64,000 nt of DNA from Ilyonectria destructans (lineage: Eukaryota > Ascomycota > Sordariomycetes > Hypocreales > Nectriaceae). This document shows, piece by piece, positions 55,951 to 64,000 of the stretch. The stretch covers positions 5,394,001 to 5,458,000 of the forward strand of contig JAHEWK010000001.1 in assembly GCA_020740775.1 (NCBI GenBank). The letters run 5' to 3'. The notes under the pieces are model-generated. The model was not told the origin of the DNA. It ran no database searches and was given only the letters and a program-made list of their open reading frames with translations. Position numbers and translations under genes: made by a program. How positions within the stretch are numbered: the stretch's first letter is position 1; every line of letters starts with the position of its first letter.

Positions 55951-58777
55951 ATGGCTGCCAGTCCCGCCGCTGGGGAAGCCGCTCAGGGGACGCTACCGCT
56001 GCAGCCCGGCAACGTGGACAGCGTGGACAGCGTGGACGGCAACGAGCAGTTCCCCGATTTTTGTTTACACTCCCGATTTAGCGACCCGGACAGCTACTCG
56101 CAACCTGAAGACAACCACCATCACCAGCAGTCCCCCTCGATCTGCTCGTCGCGCCTGTCGACCATCTCCAACTTCTCCGCCGCATCCGTGTCCACCGCCG
56201 CCAGCTCCGTCGGATCGCCCTCGTCCCGCCCCGTCTCGGCGTGTCTCGACTCCTGCAACAGCTCGCCGTCGCCCTTCGTTAGGCCCCGGACCCTCACCAG
56301 CGCCAGCGCGAGCTCCAGCGGGAGTGCCAGCGTATCCAGCGCCTCCGCCACCTCATCCTCCCCCACCCCGCGCACCCGACGCGACAAGTCGCAGCTGCAT
56401 GCCGTGCGAGCGCAGCGGTCGGGAAGCAGATCTCTCTCATTGGGCATCCAGGACTGCAGTAGGGATAAACCCTCAACCAAGCCGCGGAGGTTCCTGCGAA
56501 GTTCCAGCAGCCCTGCCGATGCTCTTGCTGCCGTCGAGCCCCCGCATGACACTGGCCTGACCAAGATGGCCTTCGCCGAACAGCAGAGGTGGATTACCGT
56601 CCAGCAAAAGACGTTTACGAAATGGTTAGCTATGTCCTGGTCTTGCTTTGTCTTGCCGTTAATTGTCTCCCCTTGTCCCCTGCGTACTCGGTGATCCCTG
56701 TGCTGACCTTGTTTCCTTTGTTCCAGGCTCAACACCAAGGTCGAGGCCCGCAATGTCGAGGTCAAGGATCTGGTGGCCGATCTCAGCGATGGTGTATGTG
56801 CAATATTGCCCCAGGACAGCAACAACAAGTGGTTCATACGCTGACCGTGCATCCCTACAGGTCATCCTTATCCATCTCCTCGAATGCCTCTCCAACGAAT
56901 CCCTCGGTCGCTATGCCTCCAAACCTAAGCTCCGTGTGCAGCGCTTCGAGAATGCCAACCTAGGTCTCGACTTTATCAAGTCCAGGGGCATCCAGATGAC
57001 CAACATCGGTGCCGAAGATGTCGTAGATGGAAACCGCAAGATTGTTCTGGGTCTCATCTGGACCCTGATTCTCCGATTCACCATCAGCGACATCAACCAG
57101 GAGGGCATGTCAGCCAAGGAAGGTCTCCTTCTCTGGTGCCAAAGGAAGACGGCTTGTTACGACGAGGTCGAGGTCCGAGACTTCAGCGCCAGCTGGAACG
57201 ACGGCCTGGCCTTTTGCGCCCTCCTAGACATCCACAGACCCGACCTCATCGACTATGACGCACTGGACAAGTCGGACCACCACGGCAACATGCAGATGGC
57301 CTTCGATATCGCCCATAAGGAGATTGGTATCCCCAAGCTGCTCGATGTCGAGGATGTGTGTGACGTGGCTAAGCCCGATGAACGAAGTCTGATGACCTAC
57401 ATTGCATACTGGTTCCACGCATTCTCGCAGATGGAAAAGGTGGAGAACGCCGGTCGCCGAGTCGAGAAGTTTGTCAACAGCATGCAAGGTGCATGGGAGA
57501 TGCAGAGTGCTTACGAGCGCCGCATGCGCGCGCTCATCAAGACCATCCTCGGCCAGATTGAGCAATGGAAGCAGTCCAAGTTTGAAGGAACATACACAGA
57601 TGCCAAAGCACAGGCAATGGAGTTTTCTTCTTACAAGAGGGGGAATAAGCGCGAGTGGGTTGCTGAGAAGAGTGAACTCGCAACCCTGCTTGGAAACATT
57701 AAAACGAAGCTTGGCACGTACCGCCTGCGACCATATGACCCGCCGGCAGATCTTAGCCTGGATGTTCTCGAGAGAAACTGGACCGAATTATCCCAAACCG
57801 AAATGAAGCGGGCGCAGTTGATCAACGAGACCATTCGAGAGTAAGTTATTTTGCCTCCCCTGGACGAAGTCCCCGATTAACACTGCGACAGCATCAAGAA
57901 CGCCCTACGCAAGTCATTCGCTGACAAGGCCAACGATTTCGCCATGGCTCTTAACACAATGCAATTAGCTATTTCGGGTCTTGATGGCGACGTCGAAGAT
58001 CAGTTACACCATGTCAGAAAGCTGAGCGACAACCTCCCGCCCCTAGATCGATACTTGGACACGATTGCGTCACTGGACGAAAAGTGCCAGGAGGCCAACA
58101 TTGAGGAGAACGATTTTACAACTTATACCTATGACGAACTATCATACGAGCTTGGGCTGGTGAAGACGTCAGTGCAGAAGAAGCTCGCCTTCCTGGAGAA
58201 CCAGATGGTGGCTCGAAACATGACCAACTTGACACCCATCCAGTTGGAAGAGTTCGAGAGTGTCTTTCGACATTTCGACCGTGACGACACCAATTCCTTA
58301 CATGAGCTCGAGTTCAGCGCTGCGCTCGCCTCCTTGGGTCTGGTGTTTTCAGAAGACGAAATGCACGACTATTTCTTGGAGACGTCCAGTGGACGAGATT
58401 ATGTCACCTTTGAGCAGTTTATTCGGTTCATGGTTGACGTGACGGAAGATCAGAATACGGCAGAACAGGTGTTCCAGTCGTTCCGCGAGGTGGCCGACGG
58501 CAAGCCTTATGTGACAGAGATGGACCTGCGCCACAGTCTGGTGCCGGACGAGGTGATTGACCAGCTGATCGACATTATGCCGCCTCACAAGGGGCCGGAC
58601 ATGTCTGAAGACCGAGGAATGCCGCAGTTTGATTACATCACCTTCATGGAGAGGATGATTAACGATCAGCGAGATGGACAGGATGATGCGGCGGCGAGTG
58701 GCGTGCTGCAGGACAGGACGAACCTTGAACCAGGAAGCCCACTCAAGGAGGGGCAGGCCAACGGCGCATCAGAGTGA
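55951..58777 (+). CDS. alpha-actinin with a long Ser-rich N-terminal extension
   Basis: It crosslinks actin filaments and helps build the contractile ring. Exons 55951-56624, 56727-56793, 56861-57840 and 57892-58777 give 868 residues. The first calponin-homology domain starts near residue 206 (EQQRWITVQQKTFTKWLNTK) and the second near 315 (EGLLLWCQRKTACYD). Two spectrin-like repeats lie between about 430 and 700, fewer than the four of animal proteins. EF-hands follow, the first with loop DRDDTNSLHELE, which lacks the canonical Asn/Ser at position 5, so calcium binding is uncertain. Upstream of CH1, about 205 Ser/Pro/Ala-rich residues are encoded without a break. An internal ATG at MAFAEQQRWITV could start a shorter form without the extension. 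Confidence 0.9.
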
Positions 58778-60518
58778 GTAGTCAGTGAGCGAGTGAGCGA
58801 GCGAGTAAGTGAGTGTCGAAGAGCCGACTGGATTTGTGATTGTCCTGGCCAAGGGGCATCGTCTGCCACTTAGGGAACCGCGCTGGATACGTGCCTTGCC
58901 CTTGAAGAAAAAGGAAGATTGGGAAGGTGTTTCTTGAGTTGAAGCTGCGTTACCTTGTTACCGTATACCTTTTATTGTTAGATGCATTAGGTGGTGTTTT
59001 GGTGGCGGGGAGGCTTGGCAAATGGATATCCCTTCGAATTATACCAGAATTAATTGATCAGGATAATAGCATCTAGTGCAGTGTACGTTACTTTGTAATT
59101 GCAGCGACAAAATATCTTATTGTGATCCCATCAGTCATGTGCTGTGCAACCAGATCGCGAAATACAGGCGAAAGGACTCTAGAGGAATGTCGAAGCTGGG
59201 TCCATACGTGATTCGGCATCCTAGGCAGCGATATCTTTCTTACCCATAGAAGTCGAGCAGGGATAGAATATCTCGTAGTTATTGTATACCATCAACGAAC
59301 CTTTACAAGTCCTCGCCACCCCGAGCACTCACTCCGACAACCTGTACTTTTTGTCGCGATTGCAAACTGGATCATCGCCTTCGGTTCTTCACGATGTATT
59401 GGGGAAGCTTCCTTCCTAGGCTACCCAAACTCGAGCTATGATTTGCTTCCTCCCACCCATGACAGTATCCGTGAGGGAGAGTGTTCATTCCAAAGGTTCA
59501 CACCTCAAGGGTAGAAGGTTGTGTGGAGAGTTCTTTCCACTTGGGCGGATGACAAGTGGAAGTCATTGTACAGGAACCAGTTGCCCAAATCTGTGCCCGT
59601 AGAAAAGGAAAGTTTGTGTCGTCTTGTCAAGAGCTCCCAGACAAGAGCGGAAGTTGAAGGTTTCTACTCCTGTATCCTACGTGTCCCGGAGTTTGAAGTA
59701 ACTCGTGTATCCAGTGCAGCATTTGCTAGTTTGGATTTTCAAGAACCAAAGGGGTGTATCTTGTATTTGAGTCTACCAAAGTTTCCAATTATTGGTTTTG
59801 AAGCCACCCACCCACCCATCTTAAGTTAGAATGGGCCAAAGGTGGGATGTTGCGGTTCTGGGCCCATGGGGATTGTGAACTGGAACGCTAACATGGCAAC
59901 TTCGCGGGAGGGCGGGACAATCAGAAGCCATGAAATCCTGTACAGTGACCCTTTTTGGAGAGTTGGGAGGCAAGACGTCTTGCTACGTGCATAACGGGAT
60001 GAGAATTCCGGGTGCGCACCGTTGCAGAGGGACTTGCAGGGACTTTCAGGGACTTACATGGACATTTACAGGCGTGCGCTATTGGGCGGAGGCATTTCCG
60101 GGTAGGCCACAGCGGTTGGTGGGAGGCATTCGCTGAGGCTTCCCCAAAAATGGGGGCGTGTCAGGCGTCCCCGACCGGCATTGATAGCGAGCTGGCCGAC
60201 CGGCAGCGCCAAGTTGGGCCAAAGTCGGCCGGTGTTGGTGGGCTGCAGCGTGCCGGTCGGTCAAACGAAGCCGGTTGCCGGCCAGGGTCGTCTAACAAAC
60301 GGCCGGTAATTGGGTAGTGATTGAATAACTGGGTAAATGGGGGGTGATGCAATTGGCGTCTAAGTAGGGCAGATTCGGAAATCCACCCCCACTGCCGGGA
60401 CGCCTCCGCTGTCGCTCAGAGCTCAAAACCGTCAAAAAGCTGCTGAACGAATCGCTCCAGTCCCATTGCAAAGGAGCGTCTCCCCAAGGACCAGTGCACC
60501 GGCAGCAATCCACTCACC
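58778..60518. other. 1.7 kb upstream of the DLD2 gene; repeated GCCGG/CCGGC motifs near the 3' end
   Basis: No protein or RNA gene is seen. A GAGT-type microsatellite follows the alpha-actinin stop at about 58778-58820. Three copies of AGGGACTT lie at about 60030-60060. A dense set of GCCGG/CCGGC sites lies at 60168-60308, annotated separately. Confidence 0.5.
60168..60308. promoter_or_regulatory. cluster of CCGG-containing inverted CGG triplets upstream of the DLD2 gene
   Basis: Within 140 bp there are about seven CCGG-type sites (ACCGGCA, GACCGGCAG, GTCGGCCGGTG, TGCCGGTCGG, AGCCGGTTGCCGGCC, ACGGCCGG). Paired CGG triplets are the usual targets of Zn2Cys6 transcription factors. The block ends about 210 bp before the start codon. 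Confidence 0.4.
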
Positions 60519-62281
60519 ATGGCCTCTCGATCGAGCCTCATACGCGCGCTGAGGGCGCCCACAGCCAGAGCCAATGCCGCCAAGTCGAGCCGCCGGGCGG
60601 TTGCCGGCGCGGGACGGACGTCTTCAGCGACGACTTCACCTACGACTTCAACCCCCGCGAGCATCCGCTGCCTTTCCACCTCTCCCCACAGACTCGTCGC
60701 TCCCACGCTCGCCCGCCAGGCCAAACTGACGACGCAGACATACCCGAACCTCAAGCGCGATCCTCGCTTCGCTACTCTCACCGACGAGCATGTCGCCCGC
60801 TTCCGCGAGATCCTGGGCGACAACCCCTCGGCCATTGTCGACGGCGTGTCGGCCTCCATCGACGAGGCCGACCTCGAGCCCTTCAACGAGGACTGGATGC
60901 ACAAGTACAAGGGCCAGACCCGTCTCGTTCTCAAGCCCTCGTCTACCGAAGAGGTCAGCCAGATCCTGCGCTACTGCAACGACCAGCGCCTGGCCGTCGT
61001 GCCCCAGGGCGGCAACACCGGTCTCGTGGGTGGCTCGATCCCCGTCTTTGACGAGATCGTCATCAGCATCGCCCGCATGAACGAGATCCGCTCCTTTGAC
61101 GATGTCAGCGGCGCGCTCGTCGTCGACGCCGGCTGCATTCTCGAGGCCGTCGACACCTACCTCGCCAAGCAGGGCTACATCTTCCCCCTCGACCTCGGCG
61201 CCAAGGGATCCTGCCACATTGGCGGCAACGTTTCCACCAACGCCGGTGGTCTGCGGCTGCTCCGTTATGGCAGTCTGCACGGCAGCGTTCTCGGTGTTGA
61301 GGCTGTCCTGCCCGACGGCACCATCATGAACGACCTGTGCACCCTGCGCAAGAACAACACCGGCTACGACCTCAAGCAGCTCTTCATCGGCGCCGAGGGC
61401 ACCCTGGGCATAATCACCAAGCTCGCCATCCACTGCCCCCAGCGCTCCCCGGCCGTCAATGTCGCCCTCTTCGGCCTCGAGTCCTACGAGAAGGCCCAAC
61501 TTGCTTTCCGCGAGGCCAAGAAGCAGCTCTCTGAGATTCTCTCCGCCTTTGAGCTCATGGACGGCAAGAGCCAGCAGATTGTCTCCCTCGTCAAGGGCCA
61601 GGACAAACCCCTCGAGGGCGACCACCCCTTCTACTGCCTCATCGAGACCAGCGGTTCCAACGGCGAGCACGACTATGCCAAGCTTGAGGCCTTCCTCGAG
61701 GACGTCATGACCCGCGAGGTCATTGCCGATGGTGTCGTGGCCCAGGATGAGACGCAAATCAAGGAGCTGTGGGGCTGGCGCGAGGGCATCACCGAGTGCC
61801 TCGGACACTGGGGCGGCACCTACAAGTACGACGTGTCCATCCCGCTCAAGGAGATGTACTCCCTGGTGGAGGACACCAAGACGCGCATGGAGGAGGCCGG
61901 CCTGCTGGGCGACACCGACGACCACCCTGTCGTGACCGTCCTGGGCTACGGCCACATGGGCGACTCCAACCTGCACCTCAACATCCCCGTGCGCCGCTAC
62001 GACCCCAAGGTCGAGCAGGCCCTGGAGCCCTTCGTCTACGAGTGGATCCAGAAGCGCAACGGCAGCATCAGCGCTGAGCACGGCCTGGGCATTGCCAAGA
62101 AGAACTTTGTCGGGTACAGCCGAGACGACACCATGCTGGGCTTGATGAAGCAAATCAAGAACCTCTATGATCCCGTGAGCTCTCTCCTTTCTTTTGACTC
62201 TCCCCTAATCTGGTGTCCGACCTCTTCACTAACAAGCATCTCCCTTAGAACGGCATCATGAACCCCTACAAGTACCTTTAG
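60519..62281 (+). CDS. dld2: mitochondrial FAD-linked D-2-hydroxyglutarate / D-lactate dehydrogenase (DLD2 type)
   Basis: Flavoenzymes of this type oxidise D-2-hydroxyglutarate or D-lactate in mitochondria. Exons 60519-62174 and 62249-62281 give 562 residues. The first 65 residues are rich in Ala, Arg, Ser and Thr, a cleavable presequence ending near RCLSTSPHRL. The FAD-binding (VAO-type) domain has LVLKPSSTEEVSQILRYCND, VVPQGGNTGLVGGSIPV, DLGAKGSCHIGGNVSTNAGG and FIGAEGTLGIITKLAI. The C-terminal domain has the metal-binding His in GYGHMGDSNLHLN and the motif ISAEHGLGIAKK. The last exon is ten codons plus the stop (NGIMNPYKYL), the family's normal end. Overall wording fits Dld2/D2HGDH better than the cytochrome c-linked D-lactate enzyme. 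Confidence 0.9.
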
Positions 62282-62917
62282 ATGCAACTTGCATAAAAAT
62301 ATACCACCACAGGCACGCCCACTAGGTGAAATGTAGAGCACTACATCTAGCTGGGAGGACGGAGGAGGGTCCCAAATATCATATCAATAGCCATCAGGAT
62401 CTGGCGCTGGAGGCCGAGGCATGCACTCGCCATCAAAGTTGTATATGTGGTACATGCCTACTTAAAAAGACGGAAGCCCTCGAGGAATGAATAACAAGAC
62501 AGCGAAAATAAATTTAGAACCCGGTCTACGCTTCATCTGACGTGATTGTGCATATGGAAGAGGGTCTTTGGGCCGGTTCCCCGTGCTGATCGTCACCCAG
62601 AGATCGCCAGCTAAATAATTATGGAGAGTATTGCGTAGAGATTAGTCACGAGTGGTTATTCTAGGCCTTTGCTGCGTCCGCTATTTGGTCTGTGAACCTG
62701 GATGTTCGAATTTGTTCATCCGCAAGATAATACATGTCAACCTCATCGTCTTCTCAACACATCCTCGAACCCGAGCAACAAATATTTTAAGGGCTTTTGA
62801 ACATAACCTATTATTAATATTATTATCGTACAAATATGTTACTTCAAACATCCTTTGATTTAAGCTTCTTCTGAATTCTTAGGGATTTATGCAGGCTCTC
62901 GTCTTTAGAGAAGACCA
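62282..62917. other. intergenic between convergent genes
   Basis: No gene is seen. The region is AT-rich toward its right end. Confidence 0.5.
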
Positions 62918-64000
62918 TCACTTCCGGCGCGCGTTCACCGTTGACAGAAAAAGCTCCAGGACAGCTTCATCCTGGGCTTCAATATCATCCTCAAGCACCC
63001 ATTGTGAGCTGTCACTTGAACCCCATCCATCCACCCAATCCCTCCACTCATACCACTGATACATATCATCGTAAATATACTTCAGTCGGGCCTTGGTGTC
63101 TCCCACGTCAAGCGACGGGGAATTGAAATCCCGGAAAGCATTATACTTCAACGAGTGGGCTCTAATGGCAGCGGTTTTGTCTAGCACCGGGCTGTTAAGG
63201 CGGCTGGGCTGCATATTCCGGGGAAACTTTTTTAGCTCTTCGTCCCATGCGCCGTAACCCATCTTGAAGACTTTCAAGGTCGACATGGAATCGCGCCACC
63301 GAGAGAAGAGCGTGTGCCACCGGAGGTTGAAGCGAATCAGTTTAAACCGAAGGATATTGTCGGCAGTGGCTTCTTCTCCAGTATAATTCGAGTCCAAAGC
63401 AGCATCTGGATCCGTATCTAAGTCCCACACATCATCATACCTCAGGTAGCCTTTGCTAGATATGACAACGTCATGGCCGTTGGCATCCTGGCCAACCACA
63501 TTGGTGCGATCATCTGGCGTCCAGTCGGTCCTGGATTGGTAGATAATGCGGCAATCATCGAGGTAGAGCTCTTCCAGGCCTAAAGATGGAAACCAATCCG
63601 CCTGCCACTCGTGGCTAAAGACGTATTTGCCCAAGGCAAGGACTGTTAGATTAGGCAGTCCACCGCCAGCTCCCACGGTACGGAGATCGAGCTTCGGATT
63701 CCACCCCCAATACTCGTAGCAATATAAAGACAGGACTTTCAGGTTCGAAGCCACGGGCTGTGATAGCCAGGTGGAAGGCAAGCTCTCGAACATGGTGTGT
63801 TTATCACGATAGCAGATACTGCGGCTTCCCCCGTAGGTGCTGAGCTGTGTAGTGATGTATATTTTTAGGTCAACGAGGTTACTAGAGGCGAGAACTTCTT
63901 TGAAGGCATCTGATCCAGTAAGCCGGGTATCATTATTGTCGCCGAGGTTAGAAATCGTCAGGGCCGAAAGGGAGATGGGAGCCGTTGCAATCTCAGACAA
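62918..64000 (-). CDS. F-box/LRR-like protein, C-terminal part (5' end outside the window)
   Basis: The frame is open from the window edge to the TGA at 62918 (360 codons) and no ATG begins it, so the start lies beyond 64000. The sequence has irregular leucine-rich repeats of the fungal F-box type: LSALTISNLGDNNDTRL, SNLVDLKIYITTQLSTYGG, SNLKVLSLYCYEYWGW, PNLTVLALGKYVFSHEW, LEELYLDDCRI and LKVFKMGYGAWDEEL. The C-terminus is acidic (VLEDDIEAQDEAVLELFLS). Such proteins normally have an N-terminal F-box that binds Skp1 in SCF ubiquitin ligases. That part would be outside the window, so the F-box is inferred. Substrate is unknown. Confidence 0.7.
   Translation of the reverse strand: MSEIATAPISLSALTISNLGDNNDTRLTGSDAFKEVLASSNLVDLKIYITTQLSTYGGSRSICYRDKHTMFESLPSTWLSQPVASNLKVLSLYCYEYWGWNPKLDLRTVGAGGGLPNLTVLALGKYVFSHEWQADWFPSLGLEELYLDDCRIIYQSRTDWTPDDRTNVVGQDANGHDVVISSKGYLRYDDVWDLDTDPDAALDSNYTGEEATADNILRFKLIRFNLRWHTLFSRWRDSMSTLKVFKMGYGAWDEELKKFPRNMQPSRLNSPVLDKTAAIRAHSLKYNAFRDFNSPSLDVGDTKARLKYIYDDMYQWYEWRDWVDGWGSSDSSQWVLEDDIEAQDEAVLELFLSTVNARRK

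Noticed and set aside
60648..62153. 501-codon minus-strand open frame opposite the DLD2 gene
   Set aside because: A shadow of strong codon bias in the plus-strand gene; Leu/Val/Gly/Asp-rich composition and no motif.
1..64000. CRISPR array, prophage, insertion sequence, or dispersed 5S rRNA gene
   Set aside because: None was seen. The genome is eukaryotic, no regularly spaced repeats exist, and no stretch matches fungal 5S rRNA as I remember it.

Overview
The window reads as nuclear DNA of a filamentous ascomycete. Genes carry short introns (about 47-130 nt, GT-AG with CTAAC/CTGAC-type branch sites, plus two apparent GC-AG introns), lie on both strands at roughly one per 2 kb, and encode eukaryotic core proteins: coronin, anillin-like Bud4, a cell-wall-integrity MAPKK, Paf1, Rer1, cytosolic and mitochondrial ribosomal proteins and alpha-actinin. 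A HET-domain gene and protein wording remembered from Fusarium and related fungi point to Sordariomycetes, order Hypocreales. The species is not determined.

Layout. 1-1032: a broken fungal membrane-protein gene running off the left edge. 1.7-11.6 kb, all minus strand: coronin, the anillin-like septation scaffold Bud4, and the histidine enzyme His6. 11.6-23 kb: a gene-poor stretch with an intron-containing tRNA-Val, a long tRNA-like element flanked by an imperfect direct repeat, a HET-domain protein with a long Asp/Arg mixed-charge N-terminus, and an unrecognised 447-residue protein. 23.4-32.2 kb: DEAD-box helicase Dbp8, an Mkk1/2-type MAPKK behind an 858-nt ATG-free pyrimidine-rich leader, and pseudouridine synthase Pus7. 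32.6-36.3 kb: a small ABM-fold protein, divergent from an SRA/YDG-domain protein, then a Pin4-type parvulin. 36.9-38.7 kb: the divergent 40S pair RPS12/RPS22. 39.6-54.4 kb: a GT90/CAP10 glycosyltransferase, Paf1, Rer1, mitochondrial enoyl-CoA hydratase, a RING/ZZ-like/SH3 protein, cysteine synthase, a PPR-like mitochondrial protein and mitoribosomal bL19m. 55.9-64 kb: alpha-actinin with a long Ser-rich extension, a D-2-hydroxyglutarate/D-lactate dehydrogenase, and the C-terminal part of an F-box/LRR-like protein.

How they fit together. Most genes are unrelated housekeeping functions. Loose themes are cytoskeleton and septation (coronin, Bud4, alpha-actinin), ribosome biogenesis and translation (Dbp8, Pus7, RPS12, RPS22, bL19m), the secretory pathway and cell surface (Rer1, GT90, MAPKK) and mitochondrial metabolism (enoyl-CoA hydratase, cysteine synthase, DLD2). 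The accessory interest lies in the HET protein with its charged repeat, the SRA-domain protein, the tRNA-like element and the pseudogene. Exon boundaries were placed by eye from splice consensus and reading-frame continuity. No database search was run.
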